Below, one piece after another: positions 26,149 through 33,129 of a stretch of 37,357 bases of DNA. Positions within the stretch are counted from its first letter, which is position 1, and each line of letters begins with the position of its first letter. The stretch comes from an uncultured Oscillospiraceae bacterium. GTDB lineage: Bacteria > Bacillota > Clostridia > Oscillospirales > Ruminococcaceae. The notes beneath the pieces are model-generated. The model searched no databases, was not told where the DNA came from, and was given only the letters and a program-made list of their open reading frames with translations. The stretch is taken from contig CASEAH010000062.1 in assembly GCA_949285935.1 (NCBI GenBank), positions 1-37,357 on the forward strand. Reading direction: 5' to 3'. The translations under genes were made by a program, and so were the position numbers.

Positions 26149-27504
26149 TTACATGGCAAACACCCCAAGGAGCAGATAGCCGACGCATGCGATCACAGTT
26201 GGAACAACGATCAGAGGAATGGAAGTGCGCCCATAATCAAAGGGTTCAATGTCGCAGGCAGCGCAGGTAAGGATGGCGCCGTCTCCATAGAAGCAGGCAT
26301 GCACACCAAAGGCGGAACCCGATATAAGCGCTCCCGCTACCATAAAGAGATTTGCGTCGACGGCGGCGGCAAGGGGCATGATGATGGGAAATGCAATGGT
26401 TGCCATGGCCCAGGCGCTGGCTGTGGCAAAGGAAAGAGCGGCAAGCACGAGAAATGTAATCAGAGGAAGCAGCGGTGCGGAAATAATGGGAGTAACGGTA
26501 TTAAGAACATATTCGGTAAGCCCCATTTCGGTGTTTACCGCATTGAGGATAAAGGAACCTGTCATTGTGATAAGCACAGTGGCCATGCTCTTAAGGCCTT
26601 CCGGAATGCAGGCAAGAAAATCCAAAGGCTTCATAACCTTGAAGGGAAGATATACGATACCGCAGGCGATAATACCTACAATGATCCCGTAGAGGATATC
26701 CCCGGTTCGCAGGGCTACAATGGTGAGAGCTGCCAGAGGAAGAATAAAGTTATGGGCCCCGGATTTTGCCAGAGATTCTTCAGCCGCTTGAGAGGGAGAG
26801 GAGTGACCTTCAGGAAAGACGCTTCCCAGCTGGGCCCGGGCAAAAGCCTTTTTCATGGGGCCAAAAATGGGTACCGTTCTGAGAGCGTAAAGGGGAACGA
26901 TGAAAACGGCAGCCCACGCATAGAGCATATACGGAATAGATGCGGTATAGGCGCCCAGACCGGTTCCGTTTACTGTAACATCCACCATTTCAAACTGGGC
27001 GGACATATAAACAGCCCAGGTGGAAACAGGAAACAGCAGGCAAACGACAGCGCCTGTGGAGTTTACAATATAGGCCAGAAATTCACGGGGAACTTTATAC
27101 TTGTCGGTAAGGGAACGCATGGCAAGCCCTACAGCAAGGCAATTGAGATAGTCGTCTATAAAAATGATGATGCCCAGCAGCCAGGTCATAATCAGTGAAG
27201 ACTTTTGTGTTTTGCAGAACCTGGATAACAGATCCGCAAATCCCAACGTTCCCCCGGATTTTTCCAGAAGCAGAATAATGATGCCGCTGACTGCAAAAAG
27301 AACATAGTACCAACCCAGCTCGCCCGCTACCGTGGTCAAGGAGTTGATCCACGATGAGAGAAAATTGGTGGGGGAAAGAATGATATATCCCAGGATCCCC
27401 CCCAGCAGCAAAGGCTCTATGGATCGTCGTGTAATGATTGCGGATACAATAACTACGGCCACCGGTACAAGGCTGATGGCCCCCAAGGTTTCCAATGCTT
27501 CCAT
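26149..27504 (-). CDS. NhaC-family Na+/H+ antiporter-like transporter
   Basis: This 451-residue, roughly 12-helix membrane protein belongs to the NhaC family, whose members exchange Na+ for H+ or, in some cases, organic substrates. Recognisable segments are RRSIEPLLLGGILGYIIL, IIFIDDYLNCLAVGLAMR (conserved charged helix), CLLFPVSTWAVYMSAQF, LSFATASAWAMATIAFPIIM and SGSAFGVHACFYGDGAILTC. AAGGAGGAAAG lies just before the ATG at 27504. Base composition is lower in GC than the flanking genes and similar to the divergent rpiR-aguA pair, so the three probably arrived together. Next to agmatine deiminase it may carry agmatine, putrescine derivatives or the linked ion gradient. That role is inference. 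Confidence 0.9.
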   Translation of the reverse strand: MEALETLGAISLVPVAVVIVSAIITRRSIEPLLLGGILGYIILSPTNFLSSWINSLTTVAGELGWYYVLFAVSGIIILLLEKSGGTLGFADLLSRFCKTQKSSLIMTWLLGIIIFIDDYLNCLAVGLAMRSLTDKYKVPREFLAYIVNSTGAVVCLLFPVSTWAVYMSAQFEMVDVTVNGTGLGAYTASIPYMLYAWAAVFIVPLYALRTVPIFGPMKKAFARAQLGSVFPEGHSSPSQAAEESLAKSGAHNFILPLAALTIVALRTGDILYGIIVGIIACGIVYLPFKVMKPLDFLACIPEGLKSMATVLITMTGSFILNAVNTEMGLTEYVLNTVTPIISAPLLPLITFLVLAALSFATASAWAMATIAFPIIMPLAAAVDANLFMVAGALISGSAFGVHACFYGDGAILTCAACDIEPFDYGRTSIPLIVVPTVIACVGYLLLGVFAM

Positions 27505-27556
27505 AAAGTTCTTTCCTCCTTGTTGACATAAAATTTAAAAATGCCTTCTTTTGACT

Positions 27557-27584
27557 GGATTTGACTTAAATGATAGTCAAATCC
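27557..27584. promoter_or_regulatory. Perfect 10-bp inverted repeat in the antiporter-rpiR intergenic region
   Basis: GGATTTGACT (27557-27566) and AGTCAAATCC (27575-27584) flank TAAATGAT. It lies about 55 bp upstream of the antiporter start and lacks a T-run, so an operator is likelier than a terminator. The regulator is unknown; the adjacent RpiR protein is the obvious candidate. Confidence 0.6.
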
Positions 27585-27622
27585 CCAAAGAAAATCTATA
27601 TGAATTGCTGCAAAAGGAATGC

Positions 27623-27651
27623 TTGAAACAAAGACTGCAAAATGTTACAAT
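27623..27651 (+). promoter_or_regulatory. Promoter for the rpiR-type regulator gene
   Basis: TTGAAA (27623-27628) and TACAAT (27646-27651) are separated by 17 bp. The -10 overlaps the first TGTTACA direct repeat. Confidence 0.7.
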
Positions 27652-27669
27652 TACGTGTACAGTGTTACA
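27643..27669 (+). promoter_or_regulatory. Two TGTTACA direct repeats overlapping the regulator promoter
   Basis: TGTTACA occurs at 27643-27649 and 27663-27669, exactly 20 bp apart (two helical turns), covering the -10 and the transcription start. The reverse complement TGTAACA is found at 28466-28472 and GGTAACA at about 28550, close to the aguA promoter. A binding site for the RpiR-type protein is a reasonable guess. Confidence 0.45.
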
Positions 27670-27684
27670 TAGGGGGGCGCGCTG

Positions 27685-28470
27685 ATGGATTTTTTTGACC
27701 AATGTAATCCGCATTTATCTTCTTTAAGCGAAAGCGAGCGGCATATATTCGAGTATGTAGTGAAGAATATTCAGGCAGTAAACACAATGAATATCCGGGC
27801 GCTGGCAAAAGAGTGCTATGTTTCCACCACAACGGTCCTGCGGTTTGTCAAGAAACTGGGCTTTCAGGGATACCGGGAATTTGGAGAATCATTACGCTTT
27901 ACCTGTTCCCATCTGCAAAAGAACGAACTGCCTGAGGTCTTTTGGAAACGGGTTTACAGTGAAGAATATCTTAAAAATATCATCGAAAGCGTCCGGGTAG
28001 TTTCTCAGGAGCAAATCATACAGTTTATAGAATATCTGTCCAAAGAACCCACCATATTTTTTTATGGAAGAGGCCTGAGCAGGGAAGCCGCCCACTATGC
28101 CTACCGGCTGTTCAGTTCTCTGGGATATCGTTGCTTCTATCCTGTGGAATCTTACGAAAAGCAGATTTCCTTATTGCAGATGCGGGATGGCGATATTATT
28201 TTTTCTTTTTCTCTTTCAGGGCAGGAGCAGGAAACCATTGAACTGATTGAACAGGCGCGGCTGCGGTGCAATCCACATATCGTGTCCATCACACAAGCGG
28301 ATAATAATGTAATCCAAAACCTGAGCGACCTGAATTTTTATGTTTTTACGGATAAGGTTTGGCACAACGGCCTGGACCTTACATCCAGAATCTCCATGAT
28401 CGCTATTGTGGAAATGTTGTTTTACAGCCTGTTGACCCCGGATGGCGTTACACCGTACACAGAGATGTAA
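27685..28470 (+). CDS. MurR/RpiR-family transcriptional regulator
   Basis: The 261-residue protein has an N-terminal RpiR helix-turn-helix domain (about residues 1-77; NIRALAKECYVSTTTVLRFVKKLGFQGYREF pattern) and a C-terminal SIS domain (about 115-240; IFFYGRGLSREAAHY, DGDIIFSFSLSGQEQETIEL, VSITQADNNVIQNL). SIS domains of this family usually bind phosphosugars; the ligand here is unknown. The gene diverges from the antiporter gene and precedes aguA by 113 bp, so it probably controls both. AGGGGGG lies before the ATG. The low-GC composition and use of A/T-ending codons match aguA and differ from the origin genes. Confidence 0.92.
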   Translation: MDFFDQCNPHLSSLSESERHIFEYVVKNIQAVNTMNIRALAKECYVSTTTVLRFVKKLGFQGYREFGESLRFTCSHLQKNELPEVFWKRVYSEEYLKNIIESVRVVSQEQIIQFIEYLSKEPTIFFYGRGLSREAAHYAYRLFSSLGYRCFYPVESYEKQISLLQMRDGDIIFSFSLSGQEQETIELIEQARLRCNPHIVSITQADNNVIQNLSDLNFYVFTDKVWHNGLDLTSRISMIAIVEMLFYSLLTPDGVTPYTEM

Positions 28471-28515
28471 CAATTTCCGGCTTTGTTCCGCCGTGTCCAA
28501 AATCCAACCGCTCCC

Positions 28516-28545
28516 TTTACTTTTCCTGATACGGTTTTCTATAAT
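28516..28545 (+). promoter_or_regulatory. Promoter for aguA
   Basis: TTTACT (28516-28521) and a perfect TATAAT (28540-28545) with an 18-bp spacer. GGTAACA lies just after the -10 and resembles the repeats near the regulator promoter. Confidence 0.6.
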
Positions 28546-28583
28546 CTGGGTAACAAAAGAAACTGTAAAAGGAGAGTGCTGGA

Positions 28584-29696
28584 ATGAAAATATTGAACAG
28601 TACGCCCAGACAGGACGGCTACTGGATGCCGGCAGAATTTGAAAGGCAGGATCAGATCTGGATGCTCTGGCCCTTCAGACCGGATACCTGGCGCGATGGC
28701 GGTAAGCCGGCGCAGCGGGCTTTCGGGGAGGTAGCGGAAGCAATTTCAGCTTTCGAGCCTGTAACGGTAGGGGTATGCGCCGAGCAGTATGACCATTGCC
28801 GCAGCCAGCTGCCCCAAAAGGTCAGGGTGGTGGAGATCAGCTATAATGACGCCTGGATGCGGGATGTGGGCCCCACATTTCTTATAAACGGCAAAGGCGG
28901 CATCCGGGCAGTGGACTGGGACTTCAACGCCTGGGGAGGATTGGAAGGCGGGCTGTATTTCCCCTGGGACCAGGATCAAAGAGTGGCCCAAAAAGTTTGC
29001 GAAATGGAGGAAATCGACTTTTACCAGACCAGAGGGTATATACTGGAAGGCGGCAGTTTTCACACAGATGGGCAGGGAACGGTCCTGACCACCGAAATGT
29101 GTCTGCTGAACCCCAACCGGAACCCGCATATGGACCGGGAAAGTATTGAAAAAATGCTTCTGGAATATTTGGGGGCTCAGAAGGTTCTTTGGCTCAGGGA
29201 CGGGATCGATCCTGAGGAAACAGATGGGCATATAGATAATGTGGCATGCTTTGTACGTCCCGGTGAGGTTGCCTGCATTTGGACCGACGACCCGGAGAAT
29301 CCCTATTATCACCAAAGCCGGGAAGCATACCGGATGCTGTGCAGCTTTACGGATGCCCGCGGCAGAGCCTTAAAGGTACATAAGGTCTGCCTGCCTGCCG
29401 TTGCTGTACGGACTCCTTCTGATTTTGCCGTAGACCATACACGGTACGCACTTCCAAGACGTCCCGGGGAACTTTGCAGCGCCTCGTATCTGAATTTTCT
29501 TTTGGTCAACGGAGGCGTCATCCTTCCCCAGTACGGGGACGAGAACGACGCCCTTGCCATAAAGCAGTTATCAGAAATTTTTCCCGACAGAAAAATTGTG
29601 GGAGTACCCACAAAAGAGATTGCATATGGAGGCGGAAACATTCACTGCATTACCCAGCAGCAGCCTTCCATACATCATTTGAATGACGGGAAATAA
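28584..29696 (+). CDS. aguA: Agmatine deiminase
   Basis: AguA hydrolyses agmatine to N-carbamoylputrescine and ammonia. The 370-residue product shows the family throughout: GYWMPAEFERQDQIWMLWPF, NDAWMRDVGPTFLIN (Asp94), YILEGGSFHTDGQGTVLTTE (Glu155), EETDGHIDNVACFVRPGE (His216) and the nucleophile Cys355 in YGGGNIHCITQQQP. All guanidine-modifying catalytic residues are present, so the enzyme should be active. AAAGGAGAG precedes the ATG. No putrescine carbamoyltransferase (aguB/ptcA), carbamate kinase or N-carbamoylputrescine amidase gene is adjacent, so the usual ATP-yielding pathway is incomplete at this locus. A strong terminator follows directly. Confidence 0.95.
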   Translation: MKILNSTPRQDGYWMPAEFERQDQIWMLWPFRPDTWRDGGKPAQRAFGEVAEAISAFEPVTVGVCAEQYDHCRSQLPQKVRVVEISYNDAWMRDVGPTFLINGKGGIRAVDWDFNAWGGLEGGLYFPWDQDQRVAQKVCEMEEIDFYQTRGYILEGGSFHTDGQGTVLTTEMCLLNPNRNPHMDRESIEKMLLEYLGAQKVLWLRDGIDPEETDGHIDNVACFVRPGEVACIWTDDPENPYYHQSREAYRMLCSFTDARGRALKVHKVCLPAVAVRTPSDFAVDHTRYALPRRPGELCSASYLNFLLVNGGVILPQYGDENDALAIKQLSEIFPDRKIVGVPTKEIAYGGGNIHCITQQQPSIHHLNDGK

Positions 29697-29736
29697 AACA
29701 TTAAAGCCTCCACTTTGTGGAGGCTTTAATGTTTTT
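29695..29736 (+). terminator. Strong intrinsic terminator after aguA
   Basis: ACATTAAAGCCTCCAC and GTGGAGGCTTTAATGT form a perfect 16-bp stem with a TTT loop (about 29698-29732), followed by TTTT. It marks the right edge of the low-GC block. Confidence 0.95.
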
Positions 29737-29897
29737 GAAAGTTAAAATATTATGTCCAGGGATTTGGCTGCCGCATACGGGGATATGGTTTTTAAATTTT
29801 GAAGAAAAACCGAAGGATTCCGGACAAAAACCACGGACTCTTGACCACGACGACTTTCAAGAACGCCACCACCTTTTTAAAAAATTGGCTTCGCCCC

Positions 29898-30056
29898 TCA
29901 ACCGGAGGCCGTCAGCCCCAGGGCGATGAGAAAAATTGCCGCCAGCAGCAGCACCAGCTTGAGGGAAAAAAACAGGGAGAACAGGATCCCGGCCCCAAAG
30001 GCAGCGCAGACAATGGGAAGCCAGCCACAGGGCCTGCGGCGGTGGATTCTGGCCAT
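29898..30056 (-). CDS. Small membrane protein of unknown function (52 residues)
   Basis: I do not recognise this family. On the minus strand the ATG at 30056 is preceded by GGGAGGG at a good distance and opens a 52-codon frame ending in TGA at 29898. The product starts with a basic stretch (MARIHRRRPCGW) and then has two hydrophobic segments separated by a lone lysine, LPIVCAAFGAGILFSLFFS and LVLLLAAIFLIALGL, consistent with a helical hairpin in the membrane. It lies upstream of, and divergent to, spoVAC. A sporulation link is possible from position only. Length and amphipathic pattern make chance unlikely, but without homologues the call stays moderate. Confidence 0.6.
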   Translation of the reverse strand: MARIHRRRPCGWLPIVCAAFGAGILFSLFFSLKLVLLLAAIFLIALGLTASG

Positions 30057-30081
30057 GATTCATCCCTCCCGGCGGTGTTAT

Positions 30082-30114
30082 GTAACGGCTGTGCTCCGGC
30101 GTGGGGGCCGTTAC
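30082..30114. promoter_or_regulatory. 8-bp inverted repeat upstream of the small membrane-protein gene
   Basis: GTAACGGC (30082-30089) and GCCGTTAC (30107-30114) are perfect arms. On the minus strand it lies between a TATAAT (plus strand ATTATA at 30116-30121) and the ribosome-binding site, so it would be in the 5' leader as a hairpin or at +1 as an operator. Confidence 0.5.
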
Positions 30115-30153
30115 TCCATTATACGCAGGGAGGGAAAAAGGGTGCAGGGAAGA

Positions 30154-30227
30154 TTTTTCACCGGTTTCCACCGGAGATGTGGAAAACTCCGTTGAAAATG
30201 TGGAAAACCGAAATGAAGGGTGGAAAT
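30154..30227. promoter_or_regulatory. DnaA-box-like cluster upstream of spoVAC
   Basis: TGTGGAAAA, the reverse complement of the oriC box TTTTCCACA at 3670, occurs twice (30178-30186 and 30199-30207). TTTTCACC (near 30155), TTTCCACC (near 30166) and GTGGAAAT (30220-30227) flank them. The density resembles the dnaA-dnaN spacer. Binding by DnaA is inferred from sequence alone. Confidence 0.55.
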
Positions 30228-30334
30228 GATACCCACAGTATAGGAAACGGATACATAAGCCCGCCCGTACAGGAGAAACTAAGGAGCAAACGGGCCCGGC
30301 CCGAAAACAACCCCTTGGAAAGGAAGAACTTGTT

Positions 30335-30781
30335 ATGCCCATTTCTCCCCGGGACTACAACCAAATGTCCCAAAAAGCCTCGCCGCCCACGCCCAGCATC
30401 CGCAATATTCCCATGGCCTTTGTGACGGGAGGGCTGATCTGTACCCTGGGCCAGGCCCTGGGAAACCTGTACCGGTATGCCGGCGTTCCGGAAGAACTGG
30501 TTTCGGGAGCGGTGTCGGTGTCGCTGATTTTTCTTTCGGTGCTGCTGACAGGGCTGAAAGTCTACGACCGCATCGCCCGGTGGGCGGGAGCCGGTACCCT
30601 GGTGCCCATTACCGGCTTTGCCAACGCCATGTCCTCGGCGGCCATCGAGTTCAAAAGCGAAGGGCTCATTCTGGGACTGGGAGCCCGGCTGTTTGCCATA
30701 GCCGGTCCGGTGATCGTCTATGGTGTGTCGGCGTCGGTGGTCTACGGCCTGGGGCTGTGGCTGCTGAGCCTGGCGGCTTGA
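30335..30781 (+). CDS. spoVAC: Stage V sporulation protein AC
   Basis: SpoVAC is a membrane protein of the SpoVA channel that moves dipicolinic acid into the forming spore and out at germination; in B. subtilis it behaves as a mechanosensitive channel. The 148-residue product has a polar N-terminus, then IPMAFVTGGLICTLGQALGN, several membrane helices, and the characteristic LVPITGFANAMSSAAIEFKS and GLILGLGARLFAIAGPVIVY. AAAGGAAG precedes the ATG at 30335. spoVAD follows 13 bp later. It is normally transcribed in the forespore by sigma G; I saw no clear sigma-G promoter in the 100 bp upstream. The protein is well conserved and the call is firm. Confidence 0.96.
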   Translation: MPISPRDYNQMSQKASPPTPSIRNIPMAFVTGGLICTLGQALGNLYRYAGVPEELVSGAVSVSLIFLSVLLTGLKVYDRIARWAGAGTLVPITGFANAMSSAAIEFKSEGLILGLGARLFAIAGPVIVYGVSASVVYGLGLWLLSLAA

Positions 30782-30794
30782 GGAGGTGAGCGTT

Positions 30795-31826
30795 ATGGCA
30801 GAACGACTGGGAACCGATACCCTCCGGCTGCAAAACCCTCCCGCCGTCCTCAGCTGGGCGGCGGTGGGGGGCAAAATGGAGGCGGAAGGCCCCCTGGGAG
30901 GCGCTTTTGACCGGGTGGAAGAGGATACCACCTTTGGCCAGGACACCTGGGAAAAGGCGGAAAGCCGGATGCAGAAGGACGCCGTTTCCCTGGCGCTGAA
31001 AAAGGGAGGTCTGGTCCCGGAGGACCTGCAATATGTCTTTGCGGGGGACCTGCTGAACCAGTGCATCAGCTCCACCTATGGCCTGCGGGAACTGGGAGTG
31101 CCTTTTGTGGGAATGTACGGGGCCTGTTCCACCATGGCCGAAAGCCTGGCCATGGCTTCACTGTTTGTGGAGGCAGGCTTTGCCCGCCGGGCAGTAGCGG
31201 TGACCTCCTCCCACTTTTGCTCTGCGGAACGGCAGTTCCGCTTTCCCCTGGAGTACGGCGGACAGCGTCCTCCCACCTCCCAGTGGACGGCAACCGCCAG
31301 CGGCGCGGCAGTGGTAGGGGAGGGGACGGACCAGGGCCCCTGGGTCCGGGCGGTGACTCTGGGCCGCATCCGGGACCTGGGGATCACCGACCAGAGCAAC
31401 ATGGGAGCCGCCATGGCCCCCGCCGCCGCGGCCACCCTGGAACAGTATTTCCGGGACACCGGAGAGGACCCCGAAAGTTTTGATCTTATTGCCACAGGAG
31501 ATCTGGGGGCAGTGGGCACCCAGCTTCTCCACGACCTGCTGGCGGAAGAGGGGGGGCCGGACATCCGCAGCCGCCACAAGGACTGCGGCCTGATGCTTTA
31601 TGACCGGGAGCGCCAGACCCAGGTGGATGCGGGCGGCTCCGGATGCGGCTGCTCCGCATCGGTGCTTTGCGCCCACATTCTGCCGGCTCTCCGCCGGGGA
31701 GAACTGAACCGGGTGCTTTTTGTGGCCACCGGGGCGCTGATGTCCCCCACTTCGGTGCAGCAGGGGGAATCCATTCCCGGCATCGCCCATTTGGTGAGCC
31801 TTTCGGCCCGGCGTCAGGAGCCGTAA
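30795..31826 (+). CDS. spoVAD: Stage V sporulation protein AD
   Basis: SpoVAD is a soluble protein with a thiolase-like fold that binds dipicolinic acid at the spore inner membrane. The ATG at 30795 has GAGGAGGTGAG 6 nt upstream, so the GTG nine bases earlier is rejected. The 343 residues include FAGDLLNQCISSTYGLRELG, GMYGACSTMAESLAMASLFV (thiolase-like Cys region), VTSSHFCSAERQFRFPLEYG, TGDLGAVGTQLLHDLL and VDAGGSGCGCSASVLCAHIL. It is translated just after spoVAC. In most spore formers spoVAE follows within a few bases or overlaps; here it is 782 bp away. Confidence 0.96.
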   Translation: MAERLGTDTLRLQNPPAVLSWAAVGGKMEAEGPLGGAFDRVEEDTTFGQDTWEKAESRMQKDAVSLALKKGGLVPEDLQYVFAGDLLNQCISSTYGLRELGVPFVGMYGACSTMAESLAMASLFVEAGFARRAVAVTSSHFCSAERQFRFPLEYGGQRPPTSQWTATASGAAVVGEGTDQGPWVRAVTLGRIRDLGITDQSNMGAAMAPAAAATLEQYFRDTGEDPESFDLIATGDLGAVGTQLLHDLLAEEGGPDIRSRHKDCGLMLYDRERQTQVDAGGSGCGCSASVLCAHILPALRRGELNRVLFVATGALMSPTSVQQGESIPGIAHLVSLSARRQEP

Positions 31827-32608
31827 AAGTTTTCCACAGTACCCGGAAAGATCGGTGGAATTTTTAATGCCAAAATCTTCCCGAAGCATCCTCCTATTTT
31901 CTGCTGAAGTCAGGATTCTTTGCAAAATGCTGAAGAGTCCGGGGCGGCTGGCTCAAATTGGGGTGAGGCTGGGGAAGGGCCGCCGTTTTGGGAACCTATG
32001 GCCCTGACCCGGTGAGTGGGGAAGAAGGATACACCCACAGCCCAGGCGGGAGTAAAAACTTTGCCCGGGAGCTGACGGTTTTGGGTGGTGGCCATCAGCA
32101 GAAAATTTGAGGATTCTTCGCCCACCGCCAACGGTATCTTAACCCTTTTTCCTGCATTTGGGGAAAAATCATCGGTGCCCCAGGGCAGACCTGGCACAAA
32201 AACCTGCGTCAGGAAGAAATTTTTTGCACAGACTGGGTTAAAACGCCGCTGCGCTCCCCCGCCCCTCAAAGTCCCCGGTGTGTGTTTCCCTTGCTACACC
32301 GCTAAAGCAGGAGAGGGGAGAAGCTGAAGCCCCAAAAGAGGAAAACACGACCCGGAGAGCCCGGGTGGTTCTCCTCCGGCCCGGCAGCCAAGGCGGGGGA
32401 GCGGAGAAGCCGGGCCCCCAAGCGGAAAGCGGTTGCCGATCTGTTCCGGGGAAAATTTTTTATAAGGGCAGCAGGCGGGCGGCGATTTTCCAAGAGATAC
32501 AGAAGCTTCCTGAAAGCTGTGCACCCAAATCATCCCCGCCTTTGGTCATACATTCAGATTTTTCAGCAAAACAAATGGCCGCTCTGTGCGGCGAAAGGAA
32601 CGATATCA
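31827..32608. other. 782-bp spacer separating spoVAD from spoVAE
   Basis: No gene in this stretch could be supported. Frames on both strands (for example 31910-32269 minus) show no family similarity and lack ribosome-binding sites. It begins with DnaA-box-like sites and includes an AT-rich AAATTTTTTAT near 32453. No inverted-repeat ends or transposase remnants of an insertion sequence are visible. Confidence 0.55.
31830..31860. promoter_or_regulatory. DnaA-box-like sites downstream of spoVAD
   Basis: AAAGTTTTCCACAG at 31826-31839 is identical over 14 bp to the sequence after dnaA (3666-3679) and contains TTTTCCACA. CGGTGGAATTTTTAA follows at 31853, close to CGGTGGAATTTTCCAC at 3705 in oriC. 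Both copies lie directly after a stop codon. Confidence 0.55.
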
Positions 32609-32977
32609 ATGGAAATGATGATGGAATATCTCCGGGCCTTTGCGGTGGGCGGCGCCCTCTGCGCTGTGGGCCAGGTACTCATCGACTACACACGGCTTAC
32701 TCCCGCCCGGATTTTGGTGGGATATGTGGTATCGGGGGTGATCCTGGGGGCTTTGGGCTGGTATCAGCCCCTCATCGACTTTGCAGGTTCCGGGGCGTCG
32801 GTACCTTTAACAGGCTTTGGCTGCCTGCTGGCGGGAGGCGTCCAAAAAGCGGTGGCGGAGCAGGGCCTTATGGGCGTCCTTACAGGAGGGCTCACCGCCT
32901 CGGCGGGAGGAATCACGGCCGCAATTTTCTTTTCCCTGCTGGCCGGGCTTATTTTCCGCCCCGGCGACAAGGCCTGA
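32609..32977 (+). CDS. spoVAE: Stage V sporulation protein AE
   Basis: SpoVAE (the SpoVAEb type) is a small multi-pass membrane component of the dipicolinic acid channel. The ATG at 32609 has AAAGGA about 9 nt upstream and gives 122 residues. Family segments are YLRAFAVGGALCAVGQVLID, RILVGYVVSGVILGALGWYQ, GASVPLTGFGCLLAGGVQKA and GGITAAIFFSLLAGLIFRPG. The frame extends upstream to 32519, but that part is not conserved. The gene is intact although detached from spoVAC-spoVAD, so it either has its own promoter in the spacer or depends on long read-through. I could not identify a forespore promoter with confidence. Confidence 0.95.
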   Translation: MEMMMEYLRAFAVGGALCAVGQVLIDYTRLTPARILVGYVVSGVILGALGWYQPLIDFAGSGASVPLTGFGCLLAGGVQKAVAEQGLMGVLTGGLTASAGGITAAIFFSLLAGLIFRPGDKA

Positions 32978-33067
32978 AAGCCATCCGCTTTCCTATTGTA
33001 AATGGTCGGCGGGAGAAAGCATCCCTGAGAGAGGGCAGCAAGGATCTGCCCCTGTTTGCCTGCAACC

Positions 33068-33100
33068 AAAAACAGGAGAGGGACCCGGTCCCTCTCCTGT
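33068..33100 (-). terminator. Terminator of the CNNM/CorC gene
   Basis: ACAGGAGAGGGACC and GGTCCCTCTCCTGT are complementary (33072-33100), and on the minus strand they are followed by TTTTTGG. It ends the leftward gene that stops at 33130. Confidence 0.85.
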
Positions 33101-33129
33101 CTGAGTTTTATGGATGTTCTGTATCAGGG

